14,511 nt of DNA from Firmicutes bacterium UBA5286 (GTDB lineage Bacteria > Bacillota > Proteinivoracia > UBA4975): the NCBI GenBank assembly GCA_002408465.1, contig DHSM01000027.1, positions 1 to 14,511 of the forward strand, written 5' to 3'. Under the pieces are notes generated by a model, which saw nothing but the letters and a program-made list of their open reading frames with translations, did no database searches and had not been told where the DNA came from. The translations under genes and the position numbers were made by a program. How positions within the stretch are numbered: the first letter of the stretch is position 1; the number at the start of each line of letters is the position of its first letter. Shown here one piece after another: positions 7,066-13,262 of the stretch.

Positions 7066-8347
7066 AAATCTTTTGAAACTCCTTATTTGCTGCCAGCAGT
7101 CCTACCACTGCCAGCATAGACAGCCCTGCCCCCAGGGGCACTGACCAGGCCGGCAACTTTTCCAGAAAGGACCCGGCCAGCAGATAAGCTACAGGGGTGA
7201 TGGCCATACACATGGTCTGAATCAGGCCAAAAACCCGGCCGCGAAAATTGTCGGGAACTTGCCGCTGCATCAAGACAAATACCGGAATATTAATAAAGGG
7301 GTTGGAAAAACCAATGATCAGCAGCAGGATGAAATAAAAGATGAAGATTGGGGTTTCTCCAAAAGCCAGCAGCCGGGGAACAGCGGGGAGCCCGCTAACG
7401 GCCAAGGCCAGGGCCATGACCAGCAAACTCACCAAAATGACGGGATAACGGCGGCGAAATTCTGGCAGAGCCGATATCAGCAAAGAACCAAGAAGGATTC
7501 CTGCCGGAAGCAGGCCGTTGAGAATGCCGAATAAAGTCACGTCCATGCCCACTACATTGTTTATGATGTAGGGAATAGAAATTGCGCCAATACCAACACA
7601 GAAGTTAAGGAAAACGAAAAACATTCCCAAGGTAAAGAGCAAGTTATGCCGGCGTAAAAAAGTAAAACCTTCGCCCATTTCCGCCAGCAATTTTGGCTGG
7701 GCCTGGACTTCTGTCTCGGGCGGCGCCGTAAGCTGAAAGTCGATAAAGATCTCGGACACTGCTGAGAGTATAAAGGCAATGCCATTTATGAGCACGAACA
7801 GGCGGATGTCAATTATCCCGAAGATCAAGCCGCCAATAAAGGGAGCAGCAACTTGGGCGAGGGAAACCACGCTCTGATTGAAGGAATTGATTCTGACCAG
7901 GTGCCTGTCCGTTACCAAGTTAGGAATTGCCGCATCCAAGGCCACATTTAAAAAGGTGTTGGCCATAGCCAGCAAAGCGGCGGCTCCGTAGATAAAACTT
8001 ACCTGCAGCCCGTAAGCGCTAGAGATGCCGTAGAGCAGCAGCATTACCAGCCCGCTGACTAAATCCATTCCCACAACCATCTTTTTCCGGTCCAGCCTGT
8101 CGGCCAAGGCTCCGGCCACAGGAGCCAAAATTACTCTGGGCAAAGTGCCGAAAATTAAAGTAACGGCGAAACCCATTGCCGAACCTGTGACCCTTAAGAC
8201 ATAAAGCCCCATGGCAAAACTATAAATATAGTTGCCCAGTAAGGAAACCAGTTTGCCGGCCAGCATCAGCACCATGTTGGCAACAGCCCGGGATTCCAGG
8301 CGGGGATCAGGTGAAAGCTCAGTTGCCGACAGCGTTGCCTCAGGCAT
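7064..8347 (-). CDS. MFS transporter, DHA3/EntS-MefA-like drug or metabolite exporter, 427 aa
   Basis: This is a polytopic membrane protein of the usual MFS length, with about twelve hydrophobic segments starting near residue 24. The loop between helices 2 and 3 carries GALADRLDRKKM (79-90), the MFS motif A. A polar central loop (about 208-235, rich in E, P and Q) separates the two halves. The short N-terminal tail, and a motif-A-like GRVFGLIQT near the start of the last helices, fit the MFS_3/DHA3 subfamily, whose members export siderophores or macrolides by proton antiport. The substrate cannot be read from sequence. ATG 8347 lies 8 bases inside the 3' end of the upstream RHH regulator gene, with AGGGGG as ribosome site. 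The pair are therefore coupled and the regulator most likely controls this exporter. The gene ends in a terminator. Confidence 0.85.
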   Translation of the reverse strand: MPEATLSATELSPDPRLESRAVANMVLMLAGKLVSLLGNYIYSFAMGLYVLRVTGSAMGFAVTLIFGTLPRVILAPVAGALADRLDRKKMVVGMDLVSGLVMLLLYGISSAYGLQVSFIYGAAALLAMANTFLNVALDAAIPNLVTDRHLVRINSFNQSVVSLAQVAAPFIGGLIFGIIDIRLFVLINGIAFILSAVSEIFIDFQLTAPPETEVQAQPKLLAEMGEGFTFLRRHNLLFTLGMFFVFLNFCVGIGAISIPYIINNVVGMDVTLFGILNGLLPAGILLGSLLISALPEFRRRYPVILVSLLVMALALAVSGLPAVPRLLAFGETPIFIFYFILLLIIGFSNPFINIPVFVLMQRQVPDNFRGRVFGLIQTMCMAITPVAYLLAGSFLEKLPAWSVPLGAGLSMLAVVGLLAANKEFQKI

Positions 8348-8786
8348 TATTTGCCCCCTGGGACTGTTTCAGTTCCCGAATAAAGTCCACTGCTTCCTTA
8401 GGCCCTCTGAACGCCCCGTACACCCTGGCGGATTCCAGCACCTGCTCCAGCAAATCCACCGTCACATCCTTGCCGATAAATAATGTTCCCACTATAAATA
8501 GCTTCAGTTTACTGCCTTCGGCGGCATATGCCTCCAGCTCGCTGCGGCTAAGAGAGATGATGCCGATGCCGCTTAAGGATTTGACATTACTCCCCTGCTT
8601 TTGCCCCTGAACTAAATTGGTCAAGGCCTCATCAGAAATAATTGCCTCATGTTCCCGGAGCTGATTGCGAATGGCCGTGCGAATAAAATCGCTGCGGCTG
8701 CTGTAAAACCCCTGTTCCGACAGATAATCCACTTTGGCCAAGTCAATAGCATTGAGATTTAAAGTGATCTTTTCTTGTCCCTTCAT
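8340..8786 (-). CDS. Ribbon-helix-helix transcriptional regulator with extra C-terminal domain
   Basis: Residues 5-46 form a CopG/NikR-type RHH domain: a short strand (KITLNLN) followed by two helices with the turn YSSRSDFIRTAIRNQLREH. Such domains dimerise and insert the strand into the DNA major groove. The remaining hundred residues, with GIGIISLSRSELE (73-85), LKLFIVGTLFIGKDVT (94-109) and a helical DLLEQVLESARVYGAF (111-126), are conserved-looking but match no effector domain I know; they may sense a ligand or oligomerise. The ribosome site AGGGAGGG is 7 bases before ATG 8786. The gene overlaps the MFS gene by 8 bases. A promoter with a strong inverted repeat over its -10 lies just upstream, so autoregulation is likely. 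It is not a simple antitoxin, because its partner is a transporter. Confidence 0.8.
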   Translation of the reverse strand: MKGQEKITLNLNAIDLAKVDYLSEQGFYSSRSDFIRTAIRNQLREHEAIISDEALTNLVQGQKQGSNVKSLSGIGIISLSRSELEAYAAEGSKLKLFIVGTLFIGKDVTVDLLEQVLESARVYGAFRGPKEAVDFIRELKQSQGANNA

Positions 8787-8807
8787 CCAATTACCCTCCC
8801 TGCGCCA

Positions 8808-8817
8808 TCCATATGGA
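8808..8817. promoter_or_regulatory. Palindrome TCCATATGGA in the RHH-MFS leader
   Basis: This is a perfect 10-bp palindrome between the -10 and the ribosome site. CATCCAT-type half-sites recur at 8838-8845, within the promoter spacer, so it could be part of the regulator's binding region. Confidence 0.3.
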
Positions 8818-8818
8818 A

Positions 8819-8837
8819 TATTATTGGCTTAATAATA
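8819..8837. promoter_or_regulatory. Candidate operator for the RHH regulator
   Basis: TATTATT-GGCTT-AATAATA is a perfect 7-bp inverted repeat with a 5-bp spacer. One arm coincides with the -10 hexamer of the RHH-MFS promoter. A dimeric RHH repressor bound here would exclude RNA polymerase. The assignment to this regulator is by position only; AT-rich palindromes can occur by chance. Confidence 0.5.
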
Positions 8838-8860
8838 CATGGATGAGGAATTTTTGTCAA
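8832..8860 (-). promoter_or_regulatory. Strong sigma-A promoter of the RHH-MFS operon
   Basis: Minus-strand TTGACA (8855-8860, perfect), 17 bases, TATTAT (8832-8837, 5 of 6). The -35 lies inside the left copy of the 52-bp direct repeat. The start point would be near 8825, about 39 bases before ATG 8786. Confidence 0.8.
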
Positions 8861-8902
8861 CCCCTTAATTTAAAAACCGCTGTTTTTATCCCAGCGGTTC
8901 AT
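8851..8902. repeat. 52-bp direct repeat, left copy
   Basis: It is identical to 9673-9724 except for one base (T at 8871, A at 9693). It contains a hairpin terminator and, read leftward, the TTGACA that serves as -35 of the RHH-MFS operon. Similarity stops after 8902. The two copies bracket the toxin-antitoxin pair. Confidence 0.9.
8871..8899 (-). terminator. Intrinsic terminator after the toxin gene
   Basis: Minus strand: AACCGCTG, nine-base loop, CAGCGGTT, then a T-run. This is an 8-bp GC-rich stem. It lies about 63 bases beyond the MazF-type stop codon and immediately before the next promoter. Confidence 0.85.
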
Positions 8903-8961
8903 TTTTGCTTGTGCAGTAAATACAGTTGAAATCCTGATGATGCTTGACTCTATCTGTGGAA

Positions 8962-9306
8962 TTACAAATCCAGGTGCAAGCGCAATGCCTGGCGTACAGC
9001 CTCCCGCGCCGCCTCAGCAACAAGGCAACCGCCCTTTTCTCCCAAGCGGCTCTTGGCAATTGTCCTGACTTGCTGGGCCATGGCCAGGGAATCCTTAGGC
9101 AGGCCTGTATCTGCTGCAGAAAGAAACGCCTCGGTGGGATATACTTTGCGTCCAGGCTTCAATGCAGTAAGAGGGACTATTGTTACTACACTTAAGGCCT
9201 GATTAATATGCTCAGCCGATACCACTAAGACTGGGCGCATTCCAGCCTGCTCTGAATCTTTAACAGGGTTAAGGCCAGCCCACAAAATATTCCATTGATA
9301 GGTCAT
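8962..9306 (-). CDS. mazF: MazF/PemK-type endoribonuclease toxin, 114 aa
   Basis: The fold signature is that of MazF/PemK ribosome-independent mRNA interferases: NILWAGLNPVKDSEQAGMRPVLVVS (6-30), VTIVPLTA (41-48), GLPKDSLAMAQQVRTIAKSRLG (about 67-88) and a closing helix. R24 of the RPVLV strand and T47 of PLTA occupy the positions of the catalytic Arg and Thr known from B. subtilis MazF, so the toxin looks active. Length is typical. I chose ATG 9306, which overlaps the antitoxin stop as ATGA and has GGGAG 8 bases upstream; a TTG at 9321 would lie inside the antitoxin and lacks support. It is expected to be held inactive by the upstream antitoxin. A terminator follows. Cleavage specificity cannot be read from sequence. 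Confidence 0.9.
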   Translation of the reverse strand: MTYQWNILWAGLNPVKDSEQAGMRPVLVVSAEHINQALSVVTIVPLTALKPGRKVYPTEAFLSAADTGLPKDSLAMAQQVRTIAKSRLGEKGGCLVAEAAREAVRQALRLHLDL

Positions 9307-9569
9307 TGGGACTGCTCCCAATCATCACTGTCCATTTCAGCAAAATCCGCCGCCACCTGCTCCATATCCTCAATAAACAAGGGATCCCTGGCGGCAGTTT
9401 CCATTTCCCTTTTAACAATTTTTTGCTGCAGTTTAACGGCATATTCCTCCATAGCTTCCCGCACAGCTGCACTAATGGAGGGAATATAACCGGCGTGAGC
9501 AAAATCCCGATATTTATCAACAAGCTCAGCGGGCAAAGAATAAGTTACATTTATTGCTTTGCCAGGCAT
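9303..9569 (-). CDS. RHH antitoxin of the MazF-type toxin, 88 aa
   Basis: The N-terminus (about 4-46) is an RHH DNA-binding domain: strand KAINVTYSLP, then helices with YIPSISAAVREAMEEYA. The C-terminal part is charged, and acidic at the end (EDMEQVAADFAEMDSDDWEQ), as expected of a flexible tail that wraps and blocks a MazF dimer. The ribosome site GGGAGG is 8 bases before ATG 9569. The stop overlaps the toxin start by 4 bases, the standard antitoxin-first arrangement. Repeats over the promoter (9619-9648) suggest autorepression by antitoxin or the complex. It is not related in the C-terminal part to the 148-aa RHH regulator downstream. Confidence 0.85.
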   Translation of the reverse strand: MPGKAINVTYSLPAELVDKYRDFAHAGYIPSISAAVREAMEEYAVKLQQKIVKREMETAARDPLFIEDMEQVAADFAEMDSDDWEQSQ

Positions 9570-9606
9570 TTTTCCTGCCTCCCTCTTTTAAAATACTTCT
9601 AAGTAC

Positions 9607-9634
9607 ATTATAAACGAACAATAGTATTAAGCAA
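9607..9634 (-). promoter_or_regulatory. Promoter of the toxin-antitoxin operon
   Basis: Minus-strand TATAAT (9607-9612, perfect), with TTGCTT 16 bases upstream (9629-9634, 3 of 6). Transcription would start about 30 bases before ATG 9569. The weak -35 is compatible with tight repression. Confidence 0.6.
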
Positions 9635-9648
9635 TAGTTATTTATTGC
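9619..9648. promoter_or_regulatory. Candidate antitoxin operator
   Basis: CAATAGT occurs at 9619-9625 and again at 9632-9638, 13 bp apart. The second copy overlaps an inverted repeat GCAATA-N6-TATTGC (9631-9648). The cluster covers the -35 and spacer of the toxin-antitoxin promoter, as expected for RHH autoregulation. Confidence 0.5.
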
Positions 9649-9672
9649 GACTATCACCATATCAGCCGGGAG

Positions 9673-9724
9673 TTTTTGTCAACCCCTTAATTAAAAAACC
9701 GCTGTTTTTATCCCAGCGGTTCAT
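9673..9724. repeat. 52-bp direct repeat, right copy
   Basis: This copy has 51 of 52 bases identical to 8851-8902. It includes the last codons and stop of the methyltransferase gene, the terminator hairpin and TTGACA (9677-9682). No good -10 stands 17 bases beyond that TTGACA, so the promoter half appears inactive in this copy. Confidence 0.9.
9693..9721 (-). terminator. Intrinsic terminator of the MATE-methyltransferase operon
   Basis: Minus strand: AACCGCTG, nine-base loop, CAGCGGTT with a run of T's. The methyltransferase stop codon (9708-9710) lies in the loop, so the 5' arm is coding sequence. Confidence 0.9.
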
Positions 9725-10391
9725 GGCCTAACTTTTTTATTAAAAGAAATAACCGATTATACTGCTCGTGTTTTTCATAAAAAATCTCTTTATAATTCTG
9801 GATAAGGAAATACTCCCCAAACATCTTAGTCCATTCATCCGTCGTCTGGTTCCACAAGAGCAAGCCGTCATCTAGAAGATTTCCCTCAATCACTTTGATC
9901 TTCCATGCTTCTATCTGCTTCTGCTCCAGGTAGGGATTCAGCTTAACCAGGACTTTTCCTCCGGGCCGCAGAATCCTGTTCACCTGAGCCAGCAGTTTTG
10001 CCGCGTCTTCAGGATAGAGATTGTCAATGATATTGGATAGTATTATGCCGTCCACCAAGGAATCCCCGAGGGTTTCAAGAAAACTCACATCCCCCTGGCA
10101 AAATTCAAATTCACCTACCGGCATTTTTGCTTTGCTCCGGTTTGCCAGGTTTATTGCCTCAGGGGAAATATCAATGCCCAGATGCTTTTTTGTTCCCCGG
10201 AGGGCGCAGTAAAACAGCATTATGCCATTGCCGCAGCCAAAATCCAGGATAAAATTAGCCCCGGCGCAAAGCCAGTCAATTCCAGAATTTAAGCCCCGGT
10301 TTTCAAGAGTTTTATCCCCGGGAACCCGGGGCTCTTCCTTGGCAAAGACGCCATCCCATACTTTTTTGCAGCTTTCATATCTTTCCTGCAC
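9708..10391 (-). CDS. Class I SAM-dependent methyltransferase, 227 aa
   Basis: Motif I reads ILDFGCGNG (48-56), the glycine-rich SAM loop. Motif II follows with HLGIDISPEAI (70-80), whose D74 should hold the SAM ribose. FEFCQGDVSFLE (95-106) is motif III, and VDGIILSNIIDNL (113-125) leads into the motif IV/post-I region; RILRPGGKVLVKLNP (139-153) is the familiar methyltransferase_11-type strand. The acceptor substrate is not apparent; the closest general class is small-molecule methyltransferases. The start codon is GTG 10391 with GGAGGGG 9 bases upstream. The gene follows the MATE pump by 25 bases, which suggests an operon. Methylation of a compound exported by the pump is possible but speculative. 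It is visibly AT-richer than the MATE gene. The stop codon sits within the terminator hairpin. Confidence 0.85.
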   Translation of the reverse strand: MQERYESCKKVWDGVFAKEEPRVPGDKTLENRGLNSGIDWLCAGANFILDFGCGNGIMLFYCALRGTKKHLGIDISPEAINLANRSKAKMPVGEFEFCQGDVSFLETLGDSLVDGIILSNIIDNLYPEDAAKLLAQVNRILRPGGKVLVKLNPYLEQKQIEAWKIKVIEGNLLDDGLLLWNQTTDEWTKMFGEYFLIQNYKEIFYEKHEQYNRLFLLIKKLGHEPLG

Positions 10392-10416
10392 CCTTATCTT
10401 CCCCTCCAGCTTATTT

Positions 10417-11796
10417 TTAGACAGCCTGGGCTTCCGACCGGAGTCTTATAGTTTTCCACTGCCCCTTGCGGTAGCGGGCAATCATCATGGCCGCTCGGAT
10501 GAGATTGTCCATGACCATGGCCAGCCAGACGCCCTTAAGCCCTAAGCCAAGATAGATTCCCAGCAGCCAGCCTATGACCACCCGGCTGCCCCAGGTCCCA
10601 ATCAATGTGACCAGGAGGACGTATTTGGTATCGCCGGCTCCCCGCAGGGCCCCCGCCAGCACCATTACATAGGCCAGGAAGGGCTGGGAAAAGGCCATGA
10701 TTTTCAAGCATTCTCCCGCCGCCTGCTGGACTGCGGCATCATTCGTAAAAAAGCCAGCCAGCTCATGGGAGAAGAAAAAGAACATCAGCCCCACACAAGA
10801 CATAAAGATCGCCGCGATTTTAGCAGCCATATAACCGCTGCGTTCCGCCCGCTCGGGCTGCCTGGCCCCCAGGTTCTGGCCGGTCAAGGTGGTGGCGGCA
10901 TGGCCGAAGCCGATGCCTGGCATAAAGGACATGGATGTAGACTTGGAAATAATCTGATTGGCGGCAATAGCAATGGGCCCCAAACCGGCCACCAGCATGG
11001 AGAAGACAAACTGGCCGCTGCTGCGCACCAGCTGCTCCCCTGCCGAAGGCAGGCCAATATCCATTATCTCCTGAATCCGCTTGCCCTGAAGCCGGAAACT
11101 GTCAGTCAGGCGCAGGCGAATGGGACTGGATTCGCTAAATAAGAAGAGCAAGGCGATGATTGCCGCCAGATTTTTGGAGCCGGCAGTGGCAATGGCAGCG
11201 CCGGCCACCCCCCATTTGGGGAAAAGGCCAATGCCAAAGATGAGCAGATAGTCAAAGACAGCATTTAATATATTGGCAAAGCCCATGATATACAGGGGCG
11301 CCTTCATATTGCCCGCCCCCTGCAGAATGGCATAACAGTTCATCATCGTGAAGGTAAGGGGCTCTGCTAAAGCTACAATACGCAAGTATAATGTGCCCAG
11401 GCGGATGATTTCCGGGTCTGGGTCCTCGGCGGCAATCATCATGAAGCGCATTATATGTCCAGCGCTGAAAAAAACCAACGCCCCCAGGATTATGCCGGCA
11501 GCGAAGGTCACTACCAGGGACTGGCGGGCATAGACCTTGGCCTGCTCGGTTTTGCCGGCGCCGGTCATCCTGGCCACCAGGGCAGTGGTGCCCACGGTAA
11601 AGGCGTTTAGAATTGCTGTGGACAAGATAAAGATCTGGTTGCCCATCCCCACGGCAGAAATAGCCGCCGGGCTGATCTGGCCCACCATGGCCAGGTCCAC
11701 TACCCCCACCAGCATTTGCAGGAACATCCTGGCTACCACCGGCAAGGCAAGCAAAAGAACAGTCCTGCGTAAGTTTCCCTTAATAATGTCTGGCAT
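10417..11796 (-). CDS. MATE family multidrug/Na+ or H+ antiporter, 459 aa
   Basis: The length and about twelve hydrophobic segments in two six-helix halves are those of MATE (NorM/DinF superfamily) pumps. The first helix carries the diagnostic VVDLAMVGQISPAAISAVGM pattern (32-51), with the conserved D34. It is followed by the GTTALVARMTGAGKTEQA loop (69-86), and the matching loop GQNLGARQPERAERSGY appears in the second half. Such pumps export cationic drugs or metabolites in exchange for Na+ or H+. The ATG at 11796 has only a modest ribosome site. The methyltransferase gene follows closely in the same direction. No obvious consensus promoter precedes it; a strong hairpin at 11851-11881 separates it from the acetyltransferase gene. 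The substrate is unknown. Confidence 0.88.
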   Translation of the reverse strand: MPDIIKGNLRRTVLLLALPVVARMFLQMLVGVVDLAMVGQISPAAISAVGMGNQIFILSTAILNAFTVGTTALVARMTGAGKTEQAKVYARQSLVVTFAAGIILGALVFFSAGHIMRFMMIAAEDPDPEIIRLGTLYLRIVALAEPLTFTMMNCYAILQGAGNMKAPLYIMGFANILNAVFDYLLIFGIGLFPKWGVAGAAIATAGSKNLAAIIALLFLFSESSPIRLRLTDSFRLQGKRIQEIMDIGLPSAGEQLVRSSGQFVFSMLVAGLGPIAIAANQIISKSTSMSFMPGIGFGHAATTLTGQNLGARQPERAERSGYMAAKIAAIFMSCVGLMFFFFSHELAGFFTNDAAVQQAAGECLKIMAFSQPFLAYVMVLAGALRGAGDTKYVLLVTLIGTWGSRVVIGWLLGIYLGLGLKGVWLAMVMDNLIRAAMMIARYRKGQWKTIRLRSEAQAV

Positions 11797-11850
11797 TGCC
11801 TCAAGCCCCTTTGGCAGGATATATTAGTTCGTCTCTCAAATATTCGTTAT

Positions 11851-11881
11851 CCCCGGGGCAAACTCCTTTTTTGCCCCAGGG
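11851..11881. terminator. Strong hairpin between acetyltransferase and MATE genes
   Basis: GGGGCAAA (11855-11862) pairs perfectly with TTTGCCCC (11870-11877) around a 7-base loop, and an outer CCC/GGG extends the stem past one mismatch. No T-run follows on the minus strand. It may terminate the acetyltransferase transcript weakly or act as an RNA structure ahead of the MATE gene. Confidence 0.45.
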
Positions 11882-11899
11882 ATCTGTCGCCTGGCATTA

Positions 11900-12409
11900 T
11901 TAAGCTAGCTTTATAATATAACGTTTCTCTACTGCAGGCATGACTCCGAGCGCACGAGAAAGAGTATCCCCATTATAAGCAAAACCGAACTTTTCATAGA
12001 ACTTTATAGCTTGCTTGTTCCCCATCAAGACCCAAAGTCCGACTTCGTTATAATCATTAGCTGCAGCATATTCAAGAACCTTATTCATTAATAAAGATCC
12101 TGCTCCTGAATGCCAATATTCCGGCAGAACATAGATAGATATCAGCTCCAGCTGATGTGCATAAGTTGGATATCTTGAATCCCCGATGCATGCGCATGCA
12201 ATAATTTTATCTTCTGCAGAAGCTATCCACGCTTTCATGCTCTTATCCTTCAGGCCGCTAATTATCATATTCACCCAGCGGTCATCTTTGATGCCATTTA
12301 AATATTCATCTGGCAACAAACCCTGATAAGCCTTTTCCCAACTCTTTGCGTGGATAACACTCATGGAAATGACATCATCAATGTTGGCAATTCTTATTCT
12401 TAAAGCCAT
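11900..12409 (-). CDS. GNAT family N-acetyltransferase, 169 aa
   Basis: GNAT fold in the usual order: strand 1 LRIRIANIDDV (3-13); helix with WEKAYQGLLPDEYL (24-37); central strands WIASAEDKIIACACIGD (61-77); and motif A at LELISIYVLPEYWHSGAGSLLMNKVLEYA (87-115). In motif A, HSGAGS binds the pyrophosphate of acetyl-CoA. Motif B GNKQAIKFYEKFGF (130-143) is also clear. The family transfers acetyl from acetyl-CoA to an amine; the AYQGLLP-type opening is common in members of unknown or antibiotic-related substrate. ATG 12409 is preferred: GGGGGA lies 6 bases upstream, while the GTG codon just before has too short a spacing. It is divergent from the HAD gene and AT-richer than most neighbours, which could mean later acquisition. 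Confidence 0.88.
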   Translation of the reverse strand: MALRIRIANIDDVISMSVIHAKSWEKAYQGLLPDEYLNGIKDDRWVNMIISGLKDKSMKAWIASAEDKIIACACIGDSRYPTYAHQLELISIYVLPEYWHSGAGSLLMNKVLEYAAANDYNEVGLWVLMGNKQAIKFYEKFGFAYNGDTLSRALGVMPAVEKRYIIKLA

Positions 12410-12432
12410 CACATTTCCCCCTTACTAACGAG

Positions 12433-12472
12433 CAAGCAAGTGCTTGATTAACCCTTATTTCCTGCATATGCA
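12433..12472. promoter_or_regulatory. Two palindromes in the divergent GNAT/HAD intergenic region
   Basis: CAAGCA-AG-TGCTTG (12433-12446) and TGCATATGCA (12463-12472) are both perfect inverted repeats within 135 bases separating divergent genes. A plus-strand TTGATT (12444-12449), 17 bases, TATGCA could be a weak promoter for the HAD gene running through both. No regulator is identified. Confidence 0.35.
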
Positions 12473-12544
12473 ATACTTTAGCACCCGCCCCGCAGGCAGG
12501 ACTATTTTGTTAAAAGGCGAAATTACTCTTTTGGAGGTGTAAAA

Positions 12545-13180
12545 ATGTTCAAAGCAGCTTTGTTTGACCTGGATGGCACCCTCACCGACAGCATGAACCT
12601 GTCTGCCCAGGCCTTTATCCATACCTTTCGCAAACACCTTAAGCGTGAATACACTCCCGAAGAAATTTTCGCCATGTTTGGCCCCTGTGAAGAAGGCATC
12701 TTTCGCAAAGAGGATGAAAGCCAGGCTAAGGCGATGATGGAGACCTTTCTCGCATTCTACCGCCGCTGCCATCAGCAATATGCCGCCGTCTATCCGGGAG
12801 TTCTGCCGGCCCTGAAACTGTTGAGGGAGCGCATGCCCCTGGCGGTAATTACCGGCAAGGGCAAGAGGCCGGCCCTTATTACCCTGGAGGAAACAGGCCT
12901 GGCCCCTTACTTCGACCTTGTTATCAGCGGCTCCTGTGTGCAACGGCACAAACCCGATCCCCAGGGGATTGAAATGGTTTTGCAAGCCTTTGGCGTCTCC
13001 CCCCAACAAGCCTTTTACCTGGGGGACTCTCCCGTAGATATCAAGACTGCCCGCCGGGCGGGAGTAACAGCCCTGGCAGCCCTCTGGGGGGCCAGGGACA
13101 GGGAAAGCCTGCTCCGGCAGCAGCCTGATGCTGCTTTTGCCAGTCCCGAAGAATTTGCCGCCTGGGTACAAAAACTATAA
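12545..13180 (+). CDS. HAD-superfamily hydrolase, phosphoglycolate phosphatase/PpaX-like
   Basis: All four HAD motifs are visible: FDLDGTLTDS (7-16) with nucleophile D8 and acid D10; VITGKG (101-106) with T103; K136 in RHKPDP (134-139); and GDSPVDI (160-166) with D161 and D165. A helical cap sits between motifs I and II (about 17-85), which places it in subclass IA with PpaX, Gph and beta-phosphoglucomutase relatives. It probably dephosphorylates a small phosphorylated metabolite with Mg2+; the exact substrate is not readable. The 211-aa length is typical. GGAGGT lies 7 bases before ATG 12545. It is the only plus-strand gene in the window, divergent from GNAT and convergent with the M28 peptidase. 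Confidence 0.9.
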   Translation: MFKAALFDLDGTLTDSMNLSAQAFIHTFRKHLKREYTPEEIFAMFGPCEEGIFRKEDESQAKAMMETFLAFYRRCHQQYAAVYPGVLPALKLLRERMPLAVITGKGKRPALITLEETGLAPYFDLVISGSCVQRHKPDPQGIEMVLQAFGVSPQQAFYLGDSPVDIKTARRAGVTALAALWGARDRESLLRQQPDAAFASPEEFAAWVQKL

Positions 13181-13186
13181 AAATTA

Positions 13187-13253
13187 GGGGACGGTTTCCT
13201 GCTTCCTTCCGGCATGAACTTCGACCGGGAAGATGTCAGCAAGTACTGTCCCC
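13187..13253. repeat. Imperfect palindromic element between convergent genes
   Basis: GGGGACGGT at the left end pairs with ACTGTCCCC at the right end (one G-T mismatch). Inside, CTGCT/AGCA and TTCCGG/CCGGGAA segments extend an interrupted stem around a 12-base loop, about 67 bases in all. The GGGGACGGTTTCC edge resembles repeats I remember beside REP-associated tyrosine (Y1) transposases in Firmicutes. A role as bidirectional transcription barrier is also possible. Confidence 0.5.
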
Positions 13254-13262
13254 ATGCTTTTG

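Noticed and set aside
9307..9321. Extended TTG start of the MazF-type toxin
   Set aside because: It would overlap the antitoxin further. The ATGA overlap and GGGAG spacing fit ATG 9306, and MazF proteins begin near this point.
12455..13171. 238-aa open frame on the minus strand opposite the HAD gene
   Set aside because: It is the antisense shadow of a gene with all four HAD motifs. The product shows no domain and there is no ribosome site.
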